64,000 bases of DNA, from contig NZ_AFOY02000015.1 of NCBI RefSeq assembly GCF_000217955.3, positions 1,054,001 through 1,118,000 of the forward strand, written 5' to 3'. Position numbers and translations under genes: made by a program. This document shows positions 43,981 to 52,669 of this stretch, one piece after another. Position 1 is the stretch's first letter. Every line of letters starts with the position of its first letter. The notes beneath the pieces were generated by a model. The model worked only from the letters and a program-made list of their open reading frames with translations, made no database searches and had not been told where the DNA came from. This DNA comes from Pseudomonas fluorescens HK44 (lineage in GTDB: Bacteria > Pseudomonadota > Gammaproteobacteria > Pseudomonadales > Pseudomonadaceae).

Positions 43981-44009
43981 AGCCAAGGTGCCTATAAGGC
44001 ACCTTGGCT
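43981..44009. terminator. Perfect 12-base hairpin between cyclase and LysE genes
   Basis: AGCCAAGGTGCC (43981-43992), TATAA, then GGCACCTTGGCT (43998-44009): a perfect 12-base stem. It has no T-run on either strand. It stands 160 bases after the cyclase stop and 239 bases before the LysE-type gene. Likely a termination or RNA-processing hairpin; an operator is possible. The rest of this 426-base gap shows nothing else. Confidence 0.5.
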
Positions 44010-44247
44010 GTAATAACGGAGCAATCCATTACTCACGTTGACGTTGCAATGTCTCCCAGGGAGCGGATACCAGGTGCTGCGATCGCTGTATGACGTGTTG
44101 TGAGTCAATCTGTATCTAACACTCTCCCGTTGACCGCCCTACTATCGTCTGCTCCATCCAGGTACATACCTCAGAGATGGCGAAAAACCGCTTGTATTGA
44201 TTTAGCGGAGCGTCCGATTCGTTATCTCTTCCATCAGGAGTTACACG

Positions 44248-44883
44248 ATGCCCGAACTGTCCAACCTGCTCGCCTACGGCCTGATCTCACTCGGCATGGT
44301 GCTGACTCCCGGCCCGAACATGATCTACCTCATCTCGCGGTCGATCTGCCAGGGACGAATGGCCGGGCTGATTTCCCTGGGCGGCGTGGCATTGGGTTTC
44401 GTCGTTTATATGTTTTGCGCCGCATTGGGCATCACAGCCCTGGTCCTGGCGGTTCCCTATGCGTATGACGCCCTGCGCCTCGGCGGCGCGCTCTATCTGC
44501 TGTACCTGGCCTGGCAGGCGGTCAAGCCCGGTGGCCGTTCCCCGTTCCAGGTGCGAGACCTGCCCAGGGACGGCCCGCGCAAGTTGTTCATGATGGGCTT
44601 TGTCACCAACCTGCTGAATCCCAAAGTCGCGGTCATGTATTTGTCGCTGCTGCCCCAGTTCATCGACCCCACCGACCACAGCAGCGTGCTGTCGCAATCC
44701 ATCGTGCTTGGCTTTACGCAGATCGTCATTAGCATTAGCGTCAACGCGCTGATTGCCGTCATGGCTGGCTCCATCGCGACATTTCTCGCAAGCAGGCCCC
44801 TGTGGCAGATTGTGCAACGCTGGCTGATGGGGACGGTCCTCACAGGCTTGGCCGTTCGCATGGCCATCGAAGGGCAGCGCTAA
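44248..44883 (+). CDS. LysE/RhtB-family amino acid exporter
   Basis: A 211-residue inner-membrane protein with about six spans. The N-terminal signature GMVLTPGPNMIYLISRS is diagnostic, and NLLNPKVAVMYLSLLPQF is the second conserved block. Such transporters expel amino acids (threonine, homoserine, leucine, lysine) or related metabolites; the substrate is open. AGGAG lies ten bases upstream of the ATG at 44248. Monocistronic by spacing. Confidence 0.88.
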   Translation: MPELSNLLAYGLISLGMVLTPGPNMIYLISRSICQGRMAGLISLGGVALGFVVYMFCAALGITALVLAVPYAYDALRLGGALYLLYLAWQAVKPGGRSPFQVRDLPRDGPRKLFMMGFVTNLLNPKVAVMYLSLLPQFIDPTDHSSVLSQSIVLGFTQIVISISVNALIAVMAGSIATFLASRPLWQIVQRWLMGTVLTGLAVRMAIEGQR

Positions 44884-45131
44884 ACCCAATCGACTAGCAA
44901 TAGCCAGTCGCGTGTAGCTCATCGAATTCGATACGCTGGTGATACCAATGAGCATCAGCGGACGATGCCGTGCCGAGATGATCTTTTGCCATCCGTGCTC
45001 TGTCTGCAGACTGCCGCCTCGTTGCAACAGCCAATCACCTACATGCAGACCTTGCGCATGGGCTGCGCTGGGACACTAAGGGAAAAGTGGGTGGTCAGCT
45101 TAAAGCGCCCTGAGCCTTACGGAGGTCGGCA

Positions 45132-45362
45132 TCAGGCCAGCTTCATCAGTGCTCCAGAGACATTATCTCTGGCTTGCCGCAACTCGCTTGCATCCTGATT
45201 CAGGCGATGGACGACACCCAGCAGCCGCTGGCGCAGCAATTCGTCACCCAGCTGATCAATCGCCCGCATGACATCAACTGCTGCGGCCTCGTTATTGGCT
45301 GCTGCAAAGTCCAGTGTTTTACGCAGGTTTCGTGCTGATCGGTTCACTTCAGTAGCCCTCAT
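45132..45362 (-). CDS. Small helical protein of unknown function
   Basis: A 76-residue soluble, almost fully helical, charged product (FAAANNEAAAVDVMRAID, LLRQRLLGVVHRLNQDA). No domain recognised. Codon use and the lack of low-complexity runs support a real gene. It stands alone between the LysE-type gene and a stretch of fragments. Confidence 0.5.
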   Translation of the reverse strand: MRATEVNRSARNLRKTLDFAAANNEAAAVDVMRAIDQLGDELLRQRLLGVVHRLNQDASELRQARDNVSGALMKLA

Positions 45363-45567
45363 GAATCAGGCCTGCACTCTACAACAGCAATGTTTCTTTT
45401 TAATTTCAGTCGTTTAGATTCGGATAGCGCCGTCACCAATATCGCCCCCAACTCCCGACCAGCAACCTGCGCCAGCCCACGATCAGGGTAAGTCTGGTCA
45501 CCCGCAACAACCGGAATCGCCACCCCATCAACGCGCTTCGCCTCGACGTTGAAAGGACCGGGTCGGA

Positions 45568-45732
45568 TTAACGCCCAAACAACTTGGCAGCAAGATCAAT
45601 ATCGCACTTTCGTGCGTCGTCAAATGCAGTCCAGGTACCAAACTCTTCGCCCATCCTCGAGTAGCGTCCACATTCATTGAGAGACGGCGCAGAGAAGGTC
45701 TTTCGCAGACAGGAGGGGAAAGCTCCTCGCAC
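45568..45732 (-). CDS. Possible small gene or gene remnant
   Basis: A 54-codon frame opens with GTG at 45732, directly after a TAG, and ends in TAA at 45568. The second half (GRYSRMGEEFGTWTAFDDA, then DIDLAAKLFGR) has the composition of a true protein end. There is no ribosome site at the GTG, so the 5' part may have been lost. Not recognised; coordinates of the start are unsure. Confidence 0.35.
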   Translation of the reverse strand: MRGAFPSCLRKTFSAPSLNECGRYSRMGEEFGTWTAFDDARKCDIDLAAKLFGR

Positions 45733-45781
45733 CTATTTCGGGCCTAAGCATTTGCTGGGTTTTTTTCGTTTGTGGCAGGAG

Positions 45782-46006
45782 CTATACAGACCGGTACCAT
45801 TCGACTTCGGTGATGCCGCTCAATCTGACAAACTCTCGCATTGCTCGGACTGTCCCTCCACAGGGTGGGTTAGCCGCCAGCTCGCACTGGGAGTGCAGAA
45901 AGGAAAGGTAGCAAGCATCCGCCTCTGTCATGGACTTCGCGGGGTAAGCGAACGCGACTCGATACCCGTTGAGGCTATAGCTGACAATGAAGTATGCGAG
46001 CTTCAT
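45782..46006 (-). CDS. DUF6555-like small protein
   Basis: A 74-residue protein. YFIVSYSLNGYRVAFAYPAK at the start and the ending GITEVEWYRSV resemble the Pseudomonas DUF6555 family, as I recall it. GAG is seven bases before the ATG at 46006; an ATG four codons upstream is less well placed. The opposite strand is also open but encodes a basic, cysteine-scattered product of artefact type. Function unknown. Confidence 0.55.
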   Translation of the reverse strand: MKLAYFIVSYSLNGYRVAFAYPAKSMTEADACYLSFLHSQCELAANPPCGGTVRAMREFVRLSGITEVEWYRSV

Positions 46007-46150
46007 GGCGGATCTCATGGCTATTGGCTACCAGCCATTAACCATAGTTTTAGTACGGGTAAATTGCTCTGACCTCCGGTCTGAATGATCGGCCACCCAT
46101 TATTTAAGCCTCGTCAATGAGCGTAATGCTGTTCCTTTAAGCCGTAATGC

Positions 46151-46198
46151 GATCTGTAGCAGCTGCCGAAGGCTGCGTTCGGCTGCGCAGCAGTCGTC
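46151..46198. repeat. REP-like element
   Basis: GTAGCAGCTGCCGAAGG followed by CTGCGTTCGGCTGCGCAGCAG is the type of intergenic repeat common in fluorescent Pseudomonas, with self-complementary CTGC/GCAG blocks. It lies downstream of the broken Rz gene, whose open frame runs through it by chance. Confidence 0.55.
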
Positions 46199-46324
46199 TT
46201 GCCACAGACGAGCCGGCCCCAGCCCCCAATTGGGCAATTGCGCCTGCCCCGCTCCCCCAGTCACCAGACTGCAAAGCATTCGTCAGTTGCATGGCGTTTT
46301 CTTGCGTCTGGCGGGTGCCGAGCT

Positions 46325-46628
46325 TCAAGTAGCAAGGCGATCGCGCAGGCGAGACTGGTCTTTTTGAGCACTGCTCAAAGCCTCGTAATGGGTTTGCTCG
46401 CTGGTTGCCAGTCGCTGCTCGAGCGCGAGGCGTTTGTCTTGTTCCGCGCTGTTGGGTTGCAGCGGCGAGGGTCAGCTGATTCAGCGTCTCGTTGTGAACC
46501 CTCGCCTGCTCTGCCAGTTGCCCGCCGTAGCGCCAGTCCTGAAGCTGCCAGGTCAACGCCGCCGCGCCGCCAGCCACAACAGCCAGCAACACTGCAACGC
46601 CAATCAGGCGCCCCGGCACGGCAATCAC
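46325..46628 (-). pseudogene. Decayed phage Rz-type i-spanin gene
   Basis: GTG at 46628 with AAGGA six bases upstream opens a product with one membrane span (RLIGVAVLLAVVAGGAAAL), then WQLQDWRYGGQLAEQARVHNE and QLTLAAATQQR, matching Pseudomonas prophage Rz lysis proteins. Near 46452 the frame shifts; the continuing coiled-coil (AEQDKRLALEQRLATSEQTH, LSSAQKDQSRLRDRLAT) is in another frame and stops at 46325. Spanins disrupt the outer membrane at lysis. This copy is dead and shows that phage DNA reaches at least this far left. Confidence 0.72.
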
Positions 46629-46823
46629 GGAACATCCTTGAAGAAGACGTGACAAGGATTGTTAACTAATCCATGAGCAACCGGAAAATCCGGAGTCTGA
46701 TAAGGACTCCAGATTTTGTATGAACGCTGCACAGAACTTGAGCGCTGATTTTTAGGTACAGCTAAGCGCTTGTGAGGATCGTCAGGAAGGCCCCCGTGTA
46801 AATACGCCGAACAATCCTGTGAC

Positions 46824-47363
46824 TTATTTGGAGACGACGATCTTTTTCAGCGCGGCCGGAACGAAGGTGTCCAGCTGCTTCACCACCTCGACATAAGCCT
46901 CCATCGGCTTGCCCCAGGCATCCGGCACATCGACATTCTTACCCGTCGCATATTCGGCCAAAGTGAAAGTCTTGTCTTTTGCTTCGGGGAACTGCTCGAT
47001 CAATTTGTTCTTGTGTTTTTCGGTCATCGTCAGCAATGCGTCGGAGTGTTTGATGTCGTTCGCGGTCAGCTGCGCCGATCGATGTGCAGTGACATCAATG
47101 CCGCGTTCCAACATCAAGCTGGCTGCGTGGACTTCCGGTTTGGCGTCATAAGGGTCCCCGTCGACTGCGCGCGAGATTACCGCAATATTTGCATTGTCTT
47201 TGCTGATAGCTGCGTTGGCGATTGCTTCCGCCATCACACTTCGGCCAGTGTTTCCGGTGTCTACGAAGGCAAGCTTTTTAGGCTCCTCGGCTAGGGCGTG
47301 GCCAGATAGACCAATTACACACAGTACGCCAGTCATGGCTGCAAGGCGAAGTTTCTTGAACAT
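46824..47363 (-). CDS. Exported low-molecular-weight phosphatase homologue without catalytic Cys
   Basis: A 179-residue protein with a signal peptide (residues 1-25, ending ALA) followed by a low-molecular-weight tyrosine phosphatase/arsenate reductase-like domain. The P-loop that normally reads V-C-x5-R-S is FVDTGNTGRSVMAE: the nucleophilic Cys is Asp (codon GAC), while Arg, Ser and the later general-acid region VPDAWGKP are kept. It cannot act by the cysteine mechanism. The periplasmic location is also unusual for this family. An IS5-family element is inserted 67 bases upstream of the start and may have cut off or changed its promoter. Confidence 0.8.
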   Translation of the reverse strand: MFKKLRLAAMTGVLCVIGLSGHALAEEPKKLAFVDTGNTGRSVMAEAIANAAISKDNANIAVISRAVDGDPYDAKPEVHAASLMLERGIDVTAHRSAQLTANDIKHSDALLTMTEKHKNKLIEQFPEAKDKTFTLAEYATGKNVDVPDAWGKPMEAYVEVVKQLDTFVPAALKKIVVSK

Positions 47364-47429
47364 TTGTTGCCCCTTTTTATTATTGGACTTATGGAGTCGA
47401 CAACCGCGAAATGCAACTTAGCCACCTAA

Positions 47430-48597
47430 GGATGCTCCGATCAACTTGCCGCACGGCGGCGGCAAGTCGAAAACTCCCCCGACCCGCACCGCTATTTGCC
47501 AAAACGCGGCCGATGCGTCGTGTATTGAAGGCTTTTTCGCCCGGTCTTCCGTGTTAAGCGCCCAACTCGCCCATACCCATCAGCTGTTTTCGAGCCATCC
47601 ATAGGTTTGACAGGGCGAACAGCGTGGTCAGCTGAGCTGTGTTTTTCATCAGTCCACGAAAGCGCACTTTCACGTAACCAAACTGCCGCTTGATCACCCG
47701 AAACGGATGCTCGACCTTGGCTCGTGTCTGAGCTTTGCAGTACTCGATCTTGCGCTTGGCCTTGTAGAGCAAGCTGCGTTTATTCAACTTGGCATAGGTG
47801 CTGCGGCGCGCTGCGATTTGCCAGATCACCTCACGATTTTCATGCTCTTCGCGCTTATCGACACCGGTGTATCCGGCGTCTGCATACACGGCGTTTTCTT
47901 CGCCATGCAGCAGTTCGGCGACCTGCGTGACATCAGCCACATTAGCGGCGGTGCCATGGACGTGATGAACCAGCCCCGACTCGGCATCGGCGCCAATATG
48001 GGCCTTCATCCCAAAGAAATACTGGTTACCTTTCTTCGTCTGATGCATCTCGGGATCGCGCTTGCCTTCTTCGTTCTTCGTGGAACTGGGGGCATGAATA
48101 ATGGTTGCATCAACGATGGTGCCCTGGCGTAGCGACAGGCCTTTTTCTTGCAAATAACCGTTGATGACCGCGAGGATCGCAGGTGCGAGCTGATGCTTCT
48201 CCAGCAAGTGCCGGAAGTTCATGATCGTGGTGTCTTCGGGGATCGGTGCGCTGAGCGTCAGGTGTGCGAACTGGCGCATGGGCGTGATTTCATACAGCGC
48301 TTCTTCCATGGCTGGATCGCTCAGGGAGAACCAGTTCTGCAACAGATGGATGCGCAGCATGGTTTCCAGAGGGTAGGGTTTTCTACCGCCACCAGCCTTG
48401 GGGTAGAACGGCTCGATCAGCCCCAGCAGGCCTGTCCAGGGCACGACCTGATCCATCTCGGCGAGAAAGCGTTCGCGGCGAGTTTGCTTGCGCTTACCGG
48501 CGTACTCAAAGTCGGAAAAACTCATCTGGCTCATGGACGGCTCGGATCAGGTTGTCAGGCGCATTTCAGCACATTTGAAGACTTGTTCGGAGATTCC
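47430..48597. mobile_element. IS5-family insertion sequence, 1168 bp, with CTAA duplication
   Basis: The ends are imperfect inverted repeats: GGATGCTCCGATCAACTT at left and, read inward from the right, GGAATCTCCGAACAAGT. The direct repeat CTAA flanks both (47426-47429 and 48598-48601), matching the 4-base CTAA-type target sites of IS5 elements. The interior has a single complete transposase gene. The element looks intact and recently inserted, upstream of the phosphatase-like gene. Confidence 0.85.
47554..48534 (-). CDS. IS5-family DDE transposase
   Basis: A 326-residue transposase with the usual N-terminal DUF772 region (GGGRKPYPLETMLRIHLLQNWF) and a DDE catalytic core: first Asp in IVDATIIHAPSS, second in AVYADAGYTG, Glu in the KVEHPFRVIKRQFGY block. 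It would move the element by cut and paste. No frameshift or stop is present, so the copy is probably active. The terminal repeat lies 63 bases upstream of its ATG. Confidence 0.93.
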   Translation of the reverse strand: MSQMSFSDFEYAGKRKQTRRERFLAEMDQVVPWTGLLGLIEPFYPKAGGGRKPYPLETMLRIHLLQNWFSLSDPAMEEALYEITPMRQFAHLTLSAPIPEDTTIMNFRHLLEKHQLAPAILAVINGYLQEKGLSLRQGTIVDATIIHAPSSTKNEEGKRDPEMHQTKKGNQYFFGMKAHIGADAESGLVHHVHGTAANVADVTQVAELLHGEENAVYADAGYTGVDKREEHENREVIWQIAARRSTYAKLNKRSLLYKAKRKIEYCKAQTRAKVEHPFRVIKRQFGYVKVRFRGLMKNTAQLTTLFALSNLWMARKQLMGMGELGA

Positions 48598-48601
48598 CTA
48601 A

Positions 48602-49307
48602 GCAAGTTGTCGATGCAAATCTCGTTTGCGGAGGCAACGTAGCACCGCGTACATACCTGAACAACAGCAATGTCGCGCGAAAGGAATTTGATGACGCATT
48701 GCGCTCCGCCCCATGTATTCGCTGCCAAGGCGTCCTAAAAAGTCGTCAACTTATTCGGCGCGGATAAGACCTGACCGAGCCTCAGAAACGATAAAACCTA
48801 GCGTTAGACTGGGCTTTTTCACGTCACAATGTTCGGAATCTCAAACCACCACAACTCTCAGCCAAATCTTATGGGGGGCGCAGGCATTGACGTACCCACC
48901 AAGCCAGAAATTCTTCAGGCTACATATTTCAATTGAATAACATTTCTACTGTATAGAAATAAGCTGGACATCTTCCAGCAAAGGACGCAGGGCACTCTAT
49001 GCAGGCCCCCTCTTAAGGAAACTAGCGTGCAGGCATTAGCCCTACACCCTATCACTGCCGTCGACTCGATGCGGTTGCGCCGTGCTCAGCCTGTATTTAA
49101 TCGACAGCTCTAGTGACCATCTCTGACCGCCCCCTGCTCAATCAAGAAGGACGGCAGGCGACCCAAACCGGTCAGTAGCGATAGACAGAAAACGGCCACA
49201 TCCGGGCAGTTCGATAGCGCCTGGATTCAAGCCGTGACCGGCAACATGACGTGGCGCTTCTGACGCCCTGTAACCGAATAAAATGACTTTACCCATGGAG
49301 TAAAAAT
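48602..49307. other. Intergenic region right of the IS5 element
   Basis: About 700 bases without a supportable gene. Short frames are present on both strands but none has a ribosome site and a protein-like composition together. Before the insertion this DNA was continuous with the region upstream of the phosphatase-like gene. A modest ribosome site, GGAGTAAAAAT, precedes the lipoprotein gene. Confidence 0.5.
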
Positions 49308-49982
49308 ATGAGCCTGACCAGGAAATTGTTTGTCGGCGTTGCCTTGACCAGCCTGCTGCTCGGCGGTTGCACCTCAAGAGTCACAGAGAAGGAACAGTAC
49401 TCAGGGTTTCTTCCCAGCTACAACAACCTGCAAGAAGTCACCACACTCAGTGGCGAGAAAGCCATGCGTTGGGTGACCCCGTCCTGGAACCCGAACGCTT
49501 ACAACACGGTGGCCTTCAAGCAGCTGGACCTATACCCGGCACCCAAGCCCAATGAGCGGGTCAACCGTCAGACTCTGGATCAGTTGCAAACCTACGTGAC
49601 CGACAATGCCAAGAGCGTACTGAGCCAGAAGTACCGTGTGGTACCGAACGTTCAGTCGGCCCCTACTGGTTCGCGAGTTCTGGTTGTGCGCGCCGCAATC
49701 ACTGGCGTCACCGCATCCAACGAAGGCATGAAATGGTATGAAGTACTGCCAGTCACGGCCGCGATAGGCGCGACTCAGGCGGCCACCGGTCACCGCGACC
49801 AAAACACAGAGTTGTACATCGAAGCCGAACTGATCGACGCGAGCAACGGCCAAACCGTGGCCACAGTCGTGCGCAAGGTCATGGGTGAGCAAGTGAAAAA
49901 TGCAAGCCAACCGGTAACCGCCAACGATTTCAAAGCGGCGATCAAAAAGCTGAACAGCGATATGCAGGCATTCATCAAATAG
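49308..49982 (+). CDS. DUF3313 lipoprotein
   Basis: A 224-residue lipoprotein with the lipobox LLLGGC (Cys at 21). The mature part begins with SGFLPSYNNL and fits DUF3313, a family of outer-membrane or periplasmic lipoproteins of unknown function. GGAG is seven bases before the ATG. It stands between the IS5 element and the phage tail remnants; whether it belongs to the chromosome or came with the phage is unclear. Confidence 0.8.
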   Translation: MSLTRKLFVGVALTSLLLGGCTSRVTEKEQYSGFLPSYNNLQEVTTLSGEKAMRWVTPSWNPNAYNTVAFKQLDLYPAPKPNERVNRQTLDQLQTYVTDNAKSVLSQKYRVVPNVQSAPTGSRVLVVRAAITGVTASNEGMKWYEVLPVTAAIGATQAATGHRDQNTELYIEAELIDASNGQTVATVVRKVMGEQVKNASQPVTANDFKAAIKKLNSDMQAFIK

Positions 49983-50157
49983 CAATGAAGTGTCAGCCGG
50001 CTTCCGCGGATGACCGTATTTCTCATTTCAGCCCCATAGGCAAAGATGAGGGCCGTCCAATCTAATGGCGTCAGCAGCTCGGGCGCGCGCCTACGCCGAT
50101 GAAGCTGCGCCACACAGGAGCAGCGAGCGGCTGACCTGATCAACAAACGGCTGGACG

Positions 50158-50535
50158 CTATAGAAGTCCGGGCGACGGAAGAATAGAAGACCGCACTATC
50201 CGCTCAGATTGACCAGGCTCATGCTTGGTCAGCGCCGTGATACGTCCGTTGACATTGCCAACACTGAAGGTTGGGCGAGTGGCGGTGCCGTTGCTGTCCG
50301 CGCCAATGCCTTCGATCTGCACCGGCCAGGCTGCGTACTCGTTGCCTTGCCACCAGATCGACTTCGCCGGCAGCTCATCCGGCGAACCGGCATAGGCTAA
50401 AAGCTCTTCCGGCGAATGCGGGATTGCATGAGCGTGGAAGCGCAGCACATCGGCGCCGTACTCGGTACCGTCGATTTCAAACAGGCGCACTTCCCCGCCG
50501 GGCTCCAGCTTCTGGATGTCCGTGATTAATGCCAT
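50158..50535 (-). pseudogene. Truncated phage minor tail protein L
   Basis: The first 97 codons match lambda gpL-type minor tail proteins (ITDIQKLEPGGEVRLFEID, FHAHAIPHSPEEL, WPVQIEGIGADSNG). The normal protein, about 230 residues, carries a C-terminal iron-sulfur binding part; here sequence after GRITAL is unrelated and ends at 50158. The tail genes that should follow (K, I, J) are gone. The join to non-tail DNA is near 50240. Confidence 0.75.
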
Positions 50536-50546
50536 CAGGGTGTCCC

Positions 50547-50885
50547 TCAGGGGTGAAAGGTTTGTTCGAAGGTGGCGGTCAGCGTGTTCACCGAACCGCC
50601 CTTATGGGTTGGCTTGTAGCCGTTGCACTTGTACAACCCGAGCTCGCCGAGTGGCGGCGTCCAGAGAAACGCTTTCGCGCCCCGGTGGCGATCGAGCAAA
50701 GCCATGATTTCCTTGATCCGCGCTGCGCCGCCGGTGTGGCTATAGGGCCAGGACTGCATTTTGTTGTTGATGCCATCTGAAATAGTCTGGTCATAGCCAT
50801 CGCCAAATTGCTTGGTGCGTGTGCGCTGCTTGATCTCGCCAGCAGCGCCCTTCTCGATCGGCCAGGTGAATGTTTCAAGTGCCAT
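50547..50885 (-). CDS. Phage minor tail protein M
   Basis: A 112-residue protein matching lambda gpM: LETFTWPIEKGAAG at the start, RTKQFGDGYDQTISDGIN in the middle and LTATFEQTFHP at the end. gpM helps complete the tail tip. The gene appears intact, 11 bases upstream of the gpL fragment. With L truncated and the tape-measure gene broken, it can no longer contribute to a functional tail. Confidence 0.85.
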   Translation of the reverse strand: MALETFTWPIEKGAAGEIKQRTRTKQFGDGYDQTISDGINNKMQSWPYSHTGGAARIKEIMALLDRHRGAKAFLWTPPLGELGLYKCNGYKPTHKGGSVNTLTATFEQTFHP

Positions 50886-50950
50886 TATTTATCCTTTCGG
50901 AGTGAGCGGATTCAGGAGTAGCCTCACTCATTCACTTGCAGGAGCATCAG

Positions 50951-51151
50951 ATGAAAATACAGATCCGATCAGTCAGCCATAACCCAGAAATTGAGGCAGA
51001 AGTATTTGCGGTTCGCCTTCTTCTAGACGCAGATGAGGGACATGATGGTGTTTTCATGGGCGAGGTCACCGTCGCTATTCCTTTTGATTCGAACCTGACC
51101 TTCTCTCAAATTGAGCAGCAAGCCATAGCAGAGGCTAAGCGAGTTCTCTAA
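50951..51151 (+). CDS. Small opposite-strand gene inside the tail module
   Basis: A 66-residue soluble product (MKIQIRSVSHNPEIEAEVF, with DADEGHDGVFMG and SQIEQQAIAEAKRVL) with a good ribosome site, AGGAG six bases before the ATG at 50951. It runs against the tail genes and lies between M and the tape-measure gene, positions where phages carry morons. No known domain. Its isolated, opposite placement suggests its own promoter and expression in the lysogen. Confidence 0.6.
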   Translation: MKIQIRSVSHNPEIEAEVFAVRLLLDADEGHDGVFMGEVTVAIPFDSNLTFSQIEQQAIAEAKRVL

Positions 51152-51168
51152 GAACCTGGTCGCGGGCG

Positions 51169-52252
51169 TTATCCATTTTTTATCGCTGTCCGGATTCGCC
51201 CGCCCTGGCCAAGGTCCTTGCGCATCTTCTGCTCGTAGACCTGCTCGATCATTGGCCCGATGGTTTTGGCGAAATCGTTTGCCGCCGCACGCTGTGAATC
51301 GGTTGAAGCATCCACCGAGCCGTCGCTAGCGATATTGACTACCACATTGATTTGCGATGAACCGTCACCGCCACCCAGTGCACGCCCCCCCCAGTTGGCC
51401 GCCCGAGGTTCTGGTCAGCGGCATGATCGCCTCAGGACCTGCTTCACCCATTACCCCGGTCTGCCCGCCAGACATCCCGAAGGCTGTTGGCTTGCTGACC
51501 ACACTGTTGGTGAAGGCGCCGCCGTTGGCGAAGAGCTGTACGCCGGAACCCCAAGCACCACCATTGGCCTAAGGGAACATGACATTGCCCGAACTCGCAT
51601 CAAACTGACTGCCGAAGCTCTGAGCACCAGCCTCTGCGCCGCCGGCCGTTGCAGCACCTGTTGGTCCGGTACCGCTGCCAGTGAAGTAACTGATGCCAGC
51701 GCCGACCAGGCTACTCAGCAATACAGAGCTGGCCTGCCGCGCAGCAATCCGCGCCATGTCCACCAAAATCGACTTCGTGAAATCAGCAAACGACAGTTTC
51801 CCGGTCATGGCGAAGTTGACGACTGCGTCTTCCATCGAACTGAAGGCATTGCCGAACAGGCTCTTGGTCTGGCCAGCGACGTACTGCGCCGAATCCAGAT
51901 AATTGGCCCAGGCCGATGTCGCGCCCTCGGCGGCGTCCTTTACCTCAAGCCCCTTGATGTAATCCTTAAGGCTTTGCTTCCCCTTCTCACCGATATAGAC
52001 AGGGTCCTCGCCGGGTATCCTTTCACTGCCACCACGCGTTTCAAGCCGATCAAGCGCTTCTTTAGCTGTTTGAATGCGCTCCGCATTGGTTTGAGCGCGC
52101 CCAGCGTTTTTAAGACCATCTGCGGCCTTGGCGACGAGGTTGTAACCTCTTTCCCAGAGACCCCGCACCTCTGGTGCAGGTTCCAGGCGGATACCCAGCT
52201 CCGCAGACTCGGACAGGTCGATGAGTGGCGCCGGTGGCACTGGCCTCCTCAT
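51169..52252 (-). pseudogene. Broken tail tape-measure protein gene
   Basis: Only the C-terminal part of the tape-measure gene (lambda H) is left. It is cut at its 5' end near 52250 and bears two further lesions. An in-frame TAG after GNVMFP (near 51570) is followed by the correct continuation ANGGAWGSGVQLFANGGAF. Then an extra G in a run of eight G (minus strand, near 51386-51394) shifts the frame before RALGGGDGSSQINVVV, which ends in TAA at 51169. MGEAGPEAIMPL is the conserved tail motif. The protein sets tail length; this copy is dead. Confidence 0.8.
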
Positions 52253-52328
52253 GATTACAACTCCGAGCTTGAAATAACCACTGGCTGCCGGTATCAGTGA
52301 GAATCGAACACTCGGCAGGGAGACCCAC

Positions 52329-52541
52329 ATGACACCGATAGACCTAGCTCAACATGAGAACGGCAAAGAATCCGGGGAGTTCGTTATTCAGACTAGCGCT
52401 GAGCCGACCCAGCCCCAGGCTCGGATACATCCAATACCTTCCTCCAAAGGAGATATCGTAATAGATGATTCCGGTGACCTTGAACGCTGTGCGGATGCTT
52501 TGGGTGCGAAGGCAATAGAACAAAGCAACCCGCCCCGGTAA
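52329..52541 (+). CDS. Small unknown gene at the tape-measure break
   Basis: A 70-residue polar product with GGGAG six bases before the ATG at 52329 (IDLAQHENGKESGEFVIQ, DIVIDDSGDLERCADALG). No domain recognised. It runs opposite to the tail genes at the position where the head and terminase genes have been deleted. Gene or chance frame; the ribosome site favours a gene. Confidence 0.42.
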   Translation: MTPIDLAQHENGKESGEFVIQTSAEPTQPQARIHPIPSSKGDIVIDDSGDLERCADALGAKAIEQSNPPR

Positions 52542-52582
52542 GCGAGTTCGATTTCCTCCCAGTCGGATTGCTTGGTTGTCAT
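52523..52582 (-). pseudogene. Possible 5' stub of a terminase small subunit gene
   Basis: From the ATG at 52582 the first 20 codons read TTKQSDWEEIELAYRGGLL, resembling the opening of Pseudomonas phage terminase small subunits, whose helix-turn-helix follows. The frame then enters unrelated sequence. If correct, the packaging genes started here and were deleted up to the tape-measure gene. Based on recollection of the family, so weak. Confidence 0.28.
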
Positions 52583-52669
52583 AAACTGTCTCAGGTGATC
52601 CTAAAGCAGGGATTGATATAGCGGCTTACTGTCGGTATTGGTGGGCCAGCTGGAGCATGGATAAGCCCA

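Noticed and set aside
45677..46072. 131-codon plus-strand frame opposite the DUF6555-like gene
   Set aside because: The minus-strand product has family-like ends and a usable ribosome site; this one has neither.
46325..50535. Rz and tail genes L and M as part of a tailocin
   Set aside because: The tail set is incomplete and linked to a CI switch, DNA methyltransferases, excisionase and integrase, which points to a lambda-like prophage.
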